Shown piece after piece: positions 47,928 through 59,469 of a DNA stretch of 64,000 nt. The stretch is from Physcia stellaris. Its lineage: Eukaryota > Ascomycota > Lecanoromycetes > Caliciales > Physciaceae. A program made the position numbers and the translations under genes. The first letter of the stretch is position 1. Every line of letters starts with the position of its first letter. Location: positions 1 to 64,000 of the forward strand of contig JABSSW010000082.1 of the NCBI GenBank assembly GCA_018902385.1, given 5' to 3'. Below the pieces are notes generated by a model. It searched no databases. It was not told where the DNA came from and saw only the letters and a list, made by a program, of their open reading frames with translations.

Positions 47928-49289
47928 ATGTCAGTCACCCGGTTGCAACATATTGAGCATTTGAGCTCACATCGAATATCCGCCGGTACGAGTCGAGAGG
48001 CCGCTGAAATTGTCGAGGACCTCCGCAGGTCTGATGAGGAGGTACCAGCCTCCGCGGTCGACGTAATTCCGGATGGCGGATATGGATGGATAGTGGTTCT
48101 GTTTTGTCCCACAGTGACCTCTATAATCAATGGCTAAAGTAGCTCGTGGGGAGTCCTGCAGACCGCTCTTTTCAAGCGATACCCAGACCAAGAACCCAAA
48201 ACCTCGCTGTCCTTTGTTGGCTCCCTCAGTATGGCGCTTGGTGTAGTGATGGGACTTGCTGGTGTTCGAGTATCACGCGTGATAAATGCACGCTACAGCA
48301 TGTTGCTTGGGGTACACACGATGAGCCTTGGGATTTGTCTGAGCAGCGCTACGGCGAGCAATCTCGGCGGGCTTTTGTGACTGCAAGATTCTCAATTGGC
48401 CTCGGAGTGCGTCTAGCCTACACAATGGCCAATTCTTTACCCATATACTGTTTTGGCAGCAAAGCTTGGTACTGCGGACGGACTGATCAAGCTGGGTGGC
48501 GGTACAGGCGCCACGGTAATGGCAATCGTCGTTCAAGTTTTGATCGACAAAGTTGGCATCATCCCTTGACTTTTTCGAACCGTCCGACTTATAACACTGG
48601 CAACTGGCGTCCCTGCTGCGCTGCTTGTCCGGGGACCTGCACCCAATAAAAATGCTGCATATCTGGACTGGGCAATGCTCAAGAGCATGCGGTTTTGCTG
48701 TCTCTTCCTTGCCGGTGCAACAGGAGCATTTCCACTCTTTGTCCCGCCATATTTCCTAGCAATTTTTGCCCAATCGATCGGTTTATCAGCGTCCACTGGA
48801 GCAGGAATCGTTTCTGGTTTCAATGCTTCCCCGGCCATAGGAAGGTTTGCCGCAGGGGTCGCCTGTGATCGATACGGGTCCACCAATTCGCTCCTCCCAA
48901 TCATGGCTCTGAACGCTGTCAGCATGCTTGCCATTTGGCCGGTATCAGAGAAAATCGGACCATTGGTCAAACTCGCTGCTCTCAACAGGGTCGCGAACGA
49001 TGCCTTCTTTGTCGCTATACATACTGCCATTTGCCGGATGGTAGGGTCCGGTCAAGCAGCGGTCGGGATGGGGATGGCCATCACAGGTTGGACGGGGGTT
49101 TAGCTCATGGGCAGTCCTATTGCTGGAGATCTAATCGCTGTTACTGGGGCAGACAGGTCGCGTTCAGCAGAGCCGTATAGAGCTGCTATCTTTTATGCTG
49201 AAGGCGTTGCATTGGCTTCCGCTGCCCTCGTGCTTATGGCAAGATTAAGGATGGATGGCAAGTTAATCAAGAAGATTCGAGAGAATTGA
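47928..49289 (+). pseudogene. MFS monocarboxylate-transporter-like pseudogene
   Basis: The start reads MSVTRLQHIEHLSSH and leads to the family hallmark VIPDGGYGWIVVL. After a stop near 48,133 the frame continues as SSWGVLQTALFKRYPDQEP and LSFVGSLSMALGVVMG. A frame change near 48,375 and another near 48,460 are needed to follow the homologous segments (SIGLGVRLAYTMANSLPIY, then the GLIKLGGGTGATVMAIVVQV region). The C-terminal half is clean (48,675-49,103: FPLFVPPYFLAIFAQSIGLS, ACDRYGSTNSLLPI), followed by one more stop near 49,102 and a tail to 49,289. With several lesions it cannot make a full transporter. Intact relatives have about 12 membrane segments and carry monocarboxylates or related acids. 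Confidence 0.8.
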
Positions 49290-49500
49290 GAACATCATCG
49301 TTCTCGCTTCTGCTTAGGCTAATGCCCGGAGCAAAAGATCCGGCGCTTTCCCTGCATCAGCATCCCTGTCTAGCGGGCGGACCATCATCTCTCAACCCTA
49401 CTACCTCCGTAGTCAACCCGCTCTTCCCAGCCACCCGGTTGAATCTTCTCCAGATCGCCACCACCAATTGTACACAGCTTGATCGTTCCATCAACCTAAG

Positions 49501-51024
49501 ATGGAAAATCATAGACATAAGGTTGAGAAAGTCGCTGCTAGTGTACAACAGTTCCACAAACGTGATGAACCATTCAGAATCTACCATGGCTCAACAAACA
49601 GCACGCGCCGGACAACATACTCTGGCGAGAACTCGGTTGATATCAGCCGCTTGTCTCTAGTTTTGAAAGTTGACGCTACTGCTAGAACGGTGTTGGTGGA
49701 GCCTAATGTATCAATGGACCGTCTTGTTGAAGCTACACTAGAACATGGCTTAATTCCACCTGTGGTCATGGAGTTTCCCGGAATTACTGTTGGAGGTGGC
49801 TTCGCAGGGACTGGCGGTGAAAGCAGCTCGTTCAGGCATGGATATTTCAACGAAACGGTAAATTTCATCGAGATTGTGCTCGGCAATGGAGATGTTGTCA
49901 TTGCCTCCAGGGCTGAAAGATCAGATCTCTTCCATGGAGCCTCAGGTGCAGTGGGAACTCTGGGCATCACTACGTTGCTGGAAATTCAGCTTATAGAAGC
50001 TAAGAGATATGTCAAAGCAACATACCATCCTGTTGGGTCCGTCTCAGAAGCTGTAGATAAAGTGAGAAAAGAGACTTCAAACCCCGACATTGATTATTTG
50101 GACGGCATCCTGTTCTCTCAGGGGCACGGAGCCATCGTTACGGGTTCTTTGGCAGACAGTAGTCCAAGCTCTGCTCAGGTGCAGACTTTTAGTAATGCGA
50201 AAGATCCTTGGTACTATCTACACGTGAAGGGAAAATCCTTGAGAAGCGACAAAGTCCATACAGAGTATATCCCTTTGCCTGAATACCTCTTCCGGTACGA
50301 CCGTGGAGGCTTTTGGGTGGGAGCTTCGGCATTCGATTATGTCAGATTCCCATTTAATTGGTTCACACGATGGTTTCTGGACGATTTCTTGCATACCCGG
50401 ATGCTTTACAGAGCCCTACATGCAAGCAGGCAATCCACACGATACGTGGTGCAAGATCTTGCATTGCCGTATACTACCGCGGAACGATTCATTGACTACA
50501 CGAGCGAATCTTTTGGTATCTGGCCTCTCTGGCTGTGCCCATTGCGCCAAACTCGCCTACCAACATTCCATCCCCACTCAGCTAAGACAGAAGCTGATGG
50601 CCAAACACTAAAGCCAATGCTGAACATTGGTCTGTGGGGGTTTGGTCCCTCTCGGCATGATCACTTTGTTGCTAAGAACTGTCAATTAGAGCACAAGCTC
50701 CGCGAGCTTGGGGGCACGAAGTGGCTCTATGCCCATACTTACTACACGGAAGAGGAGTTCTGGGAAATCTACGATCGCCAATCTTATGACACCTTGCGGC
50801 AGAAATACCACGCCGGATCATTGCCCAGCGTTTGGCACAAAGTCATGGTAGATACAGTCTCACAGAACCACGAAATGAATCATTCCTGGAGCTCGTGGGT
50901 CCTTCAGTTTTGGCCTGTTGGCGGTCTTTGGGGTATCCTCAAGGCTATCGAAAGCGGCGACTATCTCATTGCGAGGAGATCGGCATGGAAGAGCACACAC
51001 GATTCTAATAACATATCCGAATAG
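49501..51024 (+). CDS. DHCR24-like FAD-dependent sterol reductase
   Basis: A single exon of 507 residues, close to the 516 of human DHCR24. The FAD-binding (PCMH-type) domain covers about residues 1-170. It contains VEPNVSMDRLVEATLEHGL, then the flavin-contacting ITVGGGFAGTGGESSSFRHG, and SGAVGTLGITTLLEIQLI. The second domain includes KRYVKATYHPVGSVSEA, DYLDGILFSQGHGAIVTG and a Trp-rich end (WLYAHTYYTEEEFWEIYD), in the same order as the animal and plant sterol 24-reductases. The expected reaction is NADPH-dependent reduction of a sterol side-chain double bond, but fungal homologs may use other substrates. It lies 211 bases downstream of the transporter pseudogene on the same strand. No lesion seen. 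Confidence 0.85.
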   Translation: MENHRHKVEKVAASVQQFHKRDEPFRIYHGSTNSTRRTTYSGENSVDISRLSLVLKVDATARTVLVEPNVSMDRLVEATLEHGLIPPVVMEFPGITVGGGFAGTGGESSSFRHGYFNETVNFIEIVLGNGDVVIASRAERSDLFHGASGAVGTLGITTLLEIQLIEAKRYVKATYHPVGSVSEAVDKVRKETSNPDIDYLDGILFSQGHGAIVTGSLADSSPSSAQVQTFSNAKDPWYYLHVKGKSLRSDKVHTEYIPLPEYLFRYDRGGFWVGASAFDYVRFPFNWFTRWFLDDFLHTRMLYRALHASRQSTRYVVQDLALPYTTAERFIDYTSESFGIWPLWLCPLRQTRLPTFHPHSAKTEADGQTLKPMLNIGLWGFGPSRHDHFVAKNCQLEHKLRELGGTKWLYAHTYYTEEEFWEIYDRQSYDTLRQKYHAGSLPSVWHKVMVDTVSQNHEMNHSWSSWVLQFWPVGGLWGILKAIESGDYLIARRSAWKSTHDSNNISE

Positions 51025-53696
51025 CTCCCGGCTTTTTAGACCTTGAGAATCTCCAGTCTCTATAGATGGCAGGACATCAACATCCACAGAAACTCCCTGA
51101 GGATAGCGACCTTGTGAGTGGCATGAAGCATTCAATTTGGTATGTTGAAGTGATGAGAGTTAATAAGTCGTGTCCGATATTCTACTTAATACAATGCTCA
51201 AACACAAATCTTATCAAGTAATGGCTTCGAGATGAAACATTCTCGTGGCTTGGTATATGTCCTGCTAGCTCTAGATCACTAACCCTGACCAGGCACTATG
51301 AAGAACCAGATCTCCAGAGGTCCTGTTTGTGACCCCAGATCATGGGCAAGGATCTAGAGGAACGTGCATAGTCCCCGAAAAATGCCCGTAAACTTCAAAA
51401 TCAGGTGAGCAGCTGGCTGGAGACTTGCAGATGCAAAAGTAGCTGCTCCTGTTTGGTTTGGTCCTTGCGCACGTTGTGGTTGTGAACCATCAACGAATGC
51501 TCATTGCAAGAAATCTGATTTTTCTGGTTTACCTCCGGATGTACAGTCCTTTACGGCTTTCATTTCAACATAGACCATGATACTCAGCGCATTGCTTAAA
51601 ATCCTCAATGTCGCTAGGAGCACTAATGCAGATTCTGTCAAGCCCAGCGTGTCACGACGATCTTTCCATTTACCATCCCGGCATCTGCTTAGGCTGTAGG
51701 TATGTGCTTACCTCAAAGTACATCCTTGATTCATGGTAGGAAAGCTGGCGCGGAGAAGTGACTCGAAAGAGGAATTGGGAATTAGATTCTTCCCGTATAC
51801 CTCCTGGGAATCTCCTTCAAGAGAGAATCTTTTGAGCATTATCGAATGATCTAGTCGGCTGTGTATCTTATCACGTATTTCTGTACTGAAAGACCTACCA
51901 GGAATGGAAATTCGCCCCTGGAGTCTGATTAAAAGTCGCGTGGGTCCCAGCCAGAAGAAGGCTGGCGCGGAGAGTCCTACGTCGGTCGAAAATGATGTCA
52001 GTCATCTAATTCAAACATGTTCGGACGCAAACCTAGGACACACTACAGAATTCCATTCAGCCAGTCATGTTAAAGCAATTTGCACAGGAAATGACTGATT
52101 GCGAAGGCACGAGAGGCGAGAACAAGATCTTCATTTTACCAGTTCTCCTTGTTGGCGCCGGAGAATTGAAGAGCGCCGTTTCCCACTTTCACGCAACCTC
52201 CCGGTGTGTTCGGTATCCAGAATCACCAAGTAAGTTCAGAGCCTGCACTCGCTATTATTTGACAATTTTACCAGTAGAAGAGATCTGCAATGATTTGAGC
52301 ATTGTAGGAATACCCAAACCCACACACGACCATAGTCGGCTAAGGGGAGTAGGTGTTAACCTGTGCGCCAATACGCATTATTCCCGGTGGACGGGCAGTC
52401 TGTCTTGACCTCAATCACGAATGAGCTAGCCAGCGGCAACACTTTATCATTGCGATGACAGAGGCACATGCAAAGACGTCGAATGAATCAACTTGCCATG
52501 GTTTACTTGTCAACCTTGTAATATGGAAAGAAAAGAAACACAGAATGGTGTTATTGCCAGCATCTAGAATGGCGGGCCTTGAAACGGAAATGGCAAAGTC
52601 TTGTTTCCCGGCGTCACCTATGATGGAGCAATCATGGCCTCGCAGCTACGTTGCTTACCACCGGAAAGGCAAGAGGAATATACAAGGAAGCGGTGGAAAG
52701 CAGATCCTCAATTGCGGAAAGTATGTTTGCATCATCCTCACTCCTATCTGAATGTCTTACTCCCACGTTCCGTCAGGAATCTCAAACTTTAAGATGCACT
52801 TTGAGACTTGAGTGGAAATGTCTGGCACACAGGCGGAACAAAGGTCGTTGAGCTGGGTCAGCTAGTTAGAAGCGCCCCACTTGGGAGCTCTTGGAGGCCT
52901 TCGCTTGCGGCTACAACATGGGTGGCTTTGTTTCGGATTATTGACCTCAACATTTGCACGGCAAATATTTCCCGAGGCGGTTGATTCTCGGGTACCTGCT
53001 GGGCTGGAACGACCATCACTTTGCCTTAAAGAAGAACCCTGTTTTTCACCGCTGTGAAGCCTTTGGTGAGGCAATAAGAACATCGCGACATCAGTTGCAG
53101 TTTGTGCAGCAAATACCCGGACAAGCTGTCGTCTTTTGTGGCGATACCCTGCACTTCCGCCGGACCATAAATCCCGTCATGTGGACGAAGGTAGCGAATG
53201 GTAAAACACGACGAGGTTTTTGACGTTTCATTGTTTTGGCAAGATTACACGGTTGTTTAGTCGTTGATCAAGGCCGGGCCGAGAGACCTTGTTTGAGGCC
53301 GAAGGGTCCTGGACACTAGATCCTAGATCCACTTACAAGCCTGTAATTTTCCAGCGACTATACCGAGATCTAGCTCTCATGCGTGGAGGTACTGGCTCTG
53401 TTCGCTAGGAGTATTTCCCATGTCTGCTATGGTACGGGATGTGGAAAATATTCCCTCACTTTGTAGAACACCTTGTTTGCATATGGGCCGCTTTCTCCCG
53501 GGGAACCGTTTCATGGTGAGCGATCCAGCCGGATTCCCACCCGTGCTATAGACCGAGTGTAAGGTACCATGCCAAGCCTCCGAGAAGAGATAAAAGACCA
53601 AGGCATGTCTCCACGATGTCGGTCACCATCAATTGTCAGCTCCCTGGAGAATACCTGGTGTAGCGGAGTTCGCAATCAGATTACATTTCCTTCACG
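51025..53696. other. Large gene-free stretch with one coding-like patch
   Basis: About 2.7 kb. Around 52,590-52,720 a plus-strand frame reads VTYDGAIMASQLRCLPPERQ, which feels like protein but has no recognisable family or gene structure around it. It may be a fossil exon. Nothing else found. Confidence 0.45.
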
Positions 53697-54653
53697 ATGG
53701 TTATGACTACACTGCCGGTCAGCCTTCTAGTTCTCTCGGTCTATACCACTTCAATCCTTGCGCAGTAAGTAACCGGAGCAATCGGATTAGGAGGCCAAAT
53801 CTCAGTAGTATGCAACAGAGGCGCCAATCATGCGAACATCCACAGGGGATGGCATAAAGGTCAGGGACCATACTTCTGTGGCACCGACGCAGACGGAGAT
53901 GGTACGTAGCACTATTGAGCTCCTAGAAGAGCTATCGACGCAGATTGGATGCCGTCTAACCTCTTCCATAATCAGGTCCCGAGCTGCTGGCAGCTGTATT
54001 AGGCCCACAATGCGGAGCCACTATCTGGGTCAAGAACACAGGAACATTTGGGACATCAGTGAACAATGGAATTGGAAACTGCATCCAAGCCAGACTAGTG
54101 GATCAGGAAGGAGGGGGTGCTGTTGGTAAGTCTCCTTGCGAAGCTCTAGGATTCCTGCCAGTCTGGTGGTGTAAATCCTGATAATAGCCGTGCAGACCTC
54201 AATCCAGCTGCCTGGAGTGCATTGACAAACTCTCAAGATGGACAAGTAGCGGTAGAGTGGTACGTATAAAGGCGTGAATGTACTACCAGAACGATACTGA
54301 TATTCCGACAGGGGATATGGCAGTTGTCCAGATGCAGGCAGTCCCTCCGCCCAGCCCTTACCGGTGCAAGACCCTCCAAGCTCCCAACAGGGAGGCACCA
54401 GCAGCGATGGACAAAGTGGAGCGTGCAGTGTTCAAGCAAACCAACAGTGTGGAGGCAGTACCTTCTCAGGCTGTACTAGTTGTGCAGATGGTATGCAATG
54501 TACCTTTTTCAACGAGTGTAAGTTGTCTCCCTCCGTTCATGGCTCATACACATACTTATAAATCACTTTCTCGTAGGGTGGTCGGATTGTAAACCACCCG
54601 GCTATGTTGTCAGCAGAGTCAGGAGAGGCATTGCGAACGTTCGTAACCTCTGA
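53697..54653 (+). CDS. Secreted expansin-like protein with C-terminal CBM1
   Basis: Six exons (53,697-53,764; 53,819-53,901; 53,976-54,125; 54,196-54,259; 54,312-54,517; 54,577-54,653) with GT-AG introns of 52-74 bases keep one frame of 215 residues. The signal peptide is MVMTTLPVSLLVLSVYTTSI, cut near ILA. Residues about 40-122 look like a double-psi beta-barrel of the expansin/loosenin kind: QCGATIWVKNTG, CIQARLVDQ, then DLNPAAWSALTNSQDGQVAV and EWGYG. A Pro/Ser/Gln linker follows. The CBM1 spans about residues 160-195, with cysteines 168, 179, 185 and 195 at canonical spacings of 11, 6 and 10, and a WW pair at 191-192 for the sugar face. An extra Cys pair (160 and 176) suggests a third disulfide. 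Likely role: loosening plant cell wall cellulose without hydrolysis. CBM1 is secure; the barrel assignment is less so. Confidence 0.78.
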
Positions 54654-55173
54654 TTCGTTACGATACACCCTAAATTGAAAAGGCTGTTACGGAAGGTATA
54701 TATTAGCCAACCACGAAATCTTGAGTCCCGTGGCTCGGTACATATGTCGCTGCAAGACGCTATTCCGAGCCGATGATTCAATTAAACTGCCTCTGCAAAT
54801 GGCCGGCATTGAACAGCATTGGTGATTGCTGGCCCTGTCACAATGATCGACGTTCAGATGCAGATTTGTGTTTTGGGCCATCGCGAATGTATATATTTCC
54901 CAAATCTAGTGCTGAATCACGCCGTGGGGTCCGCTCTTATGGGGGAAGCGCGTCTATATCTACTATCACTCAATCATTCCATATATTACGTTTGATGGCT
55001 GTCTTGGAATAATACAAAATACGGACTGTAAATGGAGATGTCAATACCATTGTGTATCTGTACATGAAGCTGTGTATTCGACAAAACTTTGAACCACTTG
55101 CCAATGGTCAATCACTACGTGACTCGTGATACTCACAATGAGAAGAGCAAACTTTTGTGCAACGAAATTCAAC
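54654..55173. other. Gap between converging genes
   Basis: About 520 bases separate the 3' ends of the expansin-like gene (plus) and the CFEM gene (minus). No feature recognised. Confidence 0.6.
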
Positions 55174-56356
55174 TCACGTAACCAAAAAGCCCAGCAATAG
55201 CACCACAACAACAGCATTGAGCGAACCTGCAGCCCACAGCCTTGTCGAGACGGTGGAGCCTGTGAAGGGCGCACTGGTTGAGTTGAGAGTATTCACGGAC
55301 GGACTTGTCGGTCTGGTCGTAGTTGCGTTGACAGGGTTCACAGAAGGTGATGTAATATTGCTCGGATAACCACAGGCACTTTCGACTTTGGGCTCCTGAC
55401 CACCGACTGGGCCACACAGACGCTTGGAGATAAACGAAAGTACTAGATTCGAGGTTTGTCAGTGCGAGCAATGTGACCACCAGGCTTCGACATCTTTTCC
55501 AAACCTAAGGAAGCTCAAGAAGGCCAGAAGGCCCATGGAAAAAAAGAATACTATGCTGCAAAGATGGAATCCATACCCTGAAGATCCTCGAGCCCACAGC
55601 TTGAGAGGTAGCAAGGTCCGATCACGTTTTGCACGGCCGGACAGCGGCAGGCACACTCACGGTCAGCTTCGCCACTGCAGCCACCGGCTGCGAGCCCAGG
55701 GAGAACACAGTGTTGCTGCGACATTGCGATTAGCTGTCAGTATTGTTCTTTGGTATTGTGTAGAGAGAGGCCCTAAACTCACGGCACACTCTGGCAAGTC
55801 CTGCAATTTAGTCGGATCCCGTGTGGCGAGCGCAGCTTGGGCTGCGACAGTCGCAGAAGATATCGCGGAGGCAACCGCTGGCTGCAGCGAGGAAGTTGTT
55901 TCGTAAACGGAGGCGCAGCGATTAGCATCCAGGTTCTCGGCGCCTTTGAGAGCATGTGTTAGTCTGCTCTTCCCGTGGCTATTCCTTGCGACTCTTACTT
56001 GAAAAGTCACCGTCGCTACATGTAAGCACGTAGCAAGAGCTGACATTACTACGGCTTGTCGGACTGCACTCGCATGCGGGATTAGGCTGATTAGGGCAGT
56101 TCGCTGGATATCCGGCACTGACACTGCGAAGGCAGTCGCGCTAAATACCATTGCATCAGTTCTCTTACCTACTCTATGGATTCGAGAACTGAAAGATTAC
56201 CGCGCATTGTGGATAGCTAGAGAATCGCGATCCAATGCCAAAGCCAGCTGTTCCCGGATCATGGATGAGCTCCATCATGTATGGATCAGTCATTTGACAA
56301 GATATTCCACAGATGAAGCATGCGGACGCTATGTGAAGAAAAAGATATGCAAGCAT
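55174..56356 (-). CDS. GPI-type surface protein with two tandem CFEM domains
   Basis: Five exons (56,356-56,201; 56,140-55,999; 55,943-55,783; 55,715-55,577; 55,442-55,174) with GT-AG introns join to 288 residues in frame. A signal peptide (MLAYLFLHIASACFICGISC) comes first. CFEM 1 has cysteines at 51, 55, 67, 75, 77, 88, 93 and 109, exactly the eight-Cys spacing of the family, starting PQCARDC. CFEM 2 has cysteines at 152, 156, 166, 174, 176, 188, 193 and 209, starting PECAQHC, plus one extra Cys at 178. CFEM 2 keeps the Asp (171) three residues before CxC that ligates heme iron in Candida CFEM proteins; CFEM 1 has Asn at that place. A Ser/Thr-rich stalk with N-glycosylation sites ends in a hydrophobic tail (AVVVVLLLGFLVT), fitting a GPI anchor. 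The role could be heme capture, surface sensing or effector function. Confidence 0.87.
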
Positions 56357-57878
56357 TGTCGAATCTACTATCGGCTAATATTGCTGGGTAGAGGTGCAAC
56401 AGTCAGGATCTAAAAGTCTTTTCTTTCACGGAGAACGAATCGATAGTCCATCAAGGAGCCTTAAAAGATCCAGCAGATTCAACGTCATAGCACAGCTCTT
56501 CGATCTGCCTTCCCCTCAACTGATGTGCCAGATACTAGTACTTCGGTGGTTCGAAGCGAACATGCGCGCAACTACTTGGTGCGGATAAAGGACAGAGATC
56601 TCGGACCCCTGACTTATGTATGTACGAGGTACGCTGGATTACCTTGGAGTGGATTCCAATTCCTAGCGTGTCTAGGTATTCCTCGTACCCGGACCCGCCT
56701 CAGCAGGTCGCTGGGTTTTGCATTTTTGGGCGGACGCACGCGACTCGGGGTGAGTGTGTGTGACTAGTCATGGTTAAGTTCAACACAGACCTGTTGTAGA
56801 GACAAGAACAAGACTGGTCCAAAAATGAGCTCCTGGACGAGCATAATGTTGCTTACCGCGATTAACATTCTTTCATGGTTTCTGGTGCTTTTGAAATCAT
56901 GAGAGCCAACAGTATCTGGCCCCATCGCCTCTCAATCGGTGACTGCAACTACGCGAATCCTTTAGCGACGTCATGATCGAGACTGGTACCGTAACTTCCA
57001 GGTGGAACTAAACTCCATGCTTTGTGGTCTCTTCGCCAACCATCCTTCCTCCAAGGTAGAGGAAAACAGCAATCATACAAGATCAAGGTTGTCCCAAATC
57101 TGTGTCGTGAGATTCTTTTCCTCCTCTTACCAAAGCAATCTAGAACGCTGCATGTTTCATATCAAATCAGCCTAGATCCAAGTGATTGTCAGACACGACC
57201 ACGGAAATTCTTCAGCAATGGGCGCTCTTGAATCGTCGCATACCAATACGCTCAGGTTGTAAAGACGTTTTGCGACACTGCAACTTACGAGCCTAGTAAA
57301 TCTGACTTTGCAACTCTTGAGGATGCTCCGCTGTGATCGAGTGACAGTCAGCAGCGCGATCCGACAAAGAAAGCCCGCGCAATTCCCAGATAAGCATTTA
57401 CCATGTACACCGAGGTTTGATTGATGCTCCGCAACTGGCACCAAAGCCTGTAACTATTTACGGAGCGTTACATTTGAATCGAAAGATTGCGAAAAGAGTT
57501 TGCAAAAGAGTGTGCAGCAAGGATTCCGCGTCAGAGATTGGAATCTTCTGATAAGGGATTGCAGAATGAGAGTGAGCTGTACGATTGGATCTTCGATAGA
57601 ACACCATCCAAGTTTAATAAAGCCAAGCGAGAAGCAGATAAAAAGAACTCGAGAGGAGGTTTCGACGACTATAGCTATGTGTACGATAGTATGTTCATTG
57701 GTAGTGAATGTGAGGCTTAGGGGGGTTTGCCCCCTGGCCTCTGGTGTGACTGAATGCTTGAAGCTCTGCGAGTTCATACATCATGAGGTGGCTAATCACT
57801 CCCCGGTATTCGAATCCGTACCAGATGGTATCGCGGTCCGGCTTAACCCTTGGGGATAGAGTCCACGTAACATCACCT
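56357..57878. other. Gene-free stretch
   Basis: About 1.5 kb between the CFEM gene and the SDR gene. Frames of up to 119 codons near 57,500-57,860 overlap one another on both strands and show no family features. Confidence 0.5.
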
Positions 57879-58861
57879 TTACCACTGAATTACCTTTTCA
57901 TGTTGCCAGAACTCCCCAGTTGTACCATCAATATTCCCCAACGCCAGGAGTACCGGTGTTCGAGCGCCTTCATCGACCGTCTTAGCACCTCGACCCTTTG
58001 TCATGTCCGTGACCACAAATCCGGGACAGCAGCTGTTGATCAGTACCTTTCCCCCTTCCGCTTTGTTTTGATGCGCAATCGCTCTTGTCATCCCGGTAAT
58101 GCCACTCTTACTAACAGCATAGGCTGCGCTGGGCCATCCTTTCTCTTTCTCGTTACCGTCCTTTACTGCGGCGGCGAACGCTTCCATCAGCTTTGTAATA
58201 TCGTCGGTAGTCTTGGAGGAGGCAAACGCGTTGCGGATGGCATCTGAATACTTGGAATTGAGGTGACCGCTCATGCTGGAGACGTTCACGAGTCGCCCTC
58301 CATCCCGGATAAGAGGAAGTAGGGAGCGGGTAGCGGTGAGTGTGCCGTAATAATTGCATTGTAGGGTTTCTTTGACGACATCGTTGTCTGTACTATCGAA
58401 TGAGCAGTCTAGTTCATGTTCGCTCTCGCAGGGTCTGTACCAAAGCCATTCAGCGCGATCCCGGCATTGTTGACGACCATGTCGATGCCCTCTGGGTGTT
58501 CTTTTTGCAGAAACGAGGCAAAAGCCTTGATGCTGTGCGGCTTGGATATGTCTAGCCCGTGATACTTGATTGTGACCAAACCCCCGTCGTCCCCCAATGC
58601 TTTGGCTTTTTTCAACCGCGCGTCATCTTGTAGGGTCTTGACCGCTTCTTGGCCTCTGCCAGAATCGCGCGCAGTGAGATAGATGAGGAAGGGGCCGTTG
58701 TTGAAGGAGGAGGAGGAATAGTCTAATGCGAGGTTGCGGACGATAGCGAGACCTTGATCAAGGATTAGACCACTTCGAAGAGTGACTGAGAGAAATGCCC
58801 CATGCTGCTCACCAATACCCTTGTTGGCTCCTGTCACAGCGGCAACTCTAGCGAAAGCCAT
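57879..58861 (-). CDS. Carbonyl-reductase-type short-chain dehydrogenase (SDR)
   Basis: Exon 1 (58,861-58,813) and exon 2 (58,752-58,441) are joined by a normal 60-base intron, restoring VTGANKGIGLAIVRNLAL, the NADP-binding TGxxxGIG loop at about residues 10-17. NNAG is at 111-114. The frame then needs removal of 58,440-58,409, a 32-base GT-AG stretch, to read NGFDCSFDSTDNDVVKETL and continue in exon 3 (58,408-57,879). The catalytic Ser (VNVSS) is near 164 and Y217-x3-K221 in YAVSKSG is intact. CPGFVVTDM follows, and the C-terminus ends at 296 residues, typical of NADPH carbonyl reductases. If the 32-base intron is not real, the gene has a frameshift. Cytosolic, reducing ketones, aldehydes or quinones; substrate unknown. 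Confidence 0.85.
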
Positions 58862-59469
58862 ATAGTCTGAAGCGTGGAAGACAGCTGATAGCCGTGCGAC
58901 TGAAGATTATGAGAGGCATCCTGAAGAGGGGTGGCAAGGAAAACGTCGTAGTACTGAAGGAAGCGCAAAGTCCATCGTAATCTTGGCGCCAAGAGCTCCT
59001 CCCTGTTTCGCTTGCATCTTAGGCCATCAACAATCAACATCACGACACACTTTTATATCTATGCCTTTCGTCAGAAGGACTCGCTGAGCATAGAATCTCA
59101 ATAAGTTATACCATCTCAAGCGCCCGTTAGTCGTCGCTATTGTACAAGCATGTGACCAGGAACCCTCTTTTCTTCGGAAGAAAATTTGTAATCTTACTAT
59201 CATTTACGTCATCCATCAATCCGTCATAATGTACAAGGGCTGCAGCTTGGGGGCTCTGGATGAATGCAACAAAGAGCGCTATGGTAATAGCTATCAGACT
59301 ATTACGCGGTGACAGTTGAAGGATCGTACTTACGTCTGTTCCAATAGGACTTTGGCCGTATGTTGGTGGGTTTCTTGAAAGCGCATTATTGGCTGTATCC
59401 GAAGCCAACAATACTGCTCGCTTTCTAACGGGATGTCTAGAGGGCGCGAGGTAGAACCGCAACGCGAGA
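58862..59469. other. Edge of the gene island, no gene seen
   Basis: About 600 bases holding the SDR promoter. A 111-codon minus-strand frame at 59,127-59,462 has one hydrophobic segment and no recognisable family. Composition changes sharply to AT-rich at about 59,470-59,510. Confidence 0.5.
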
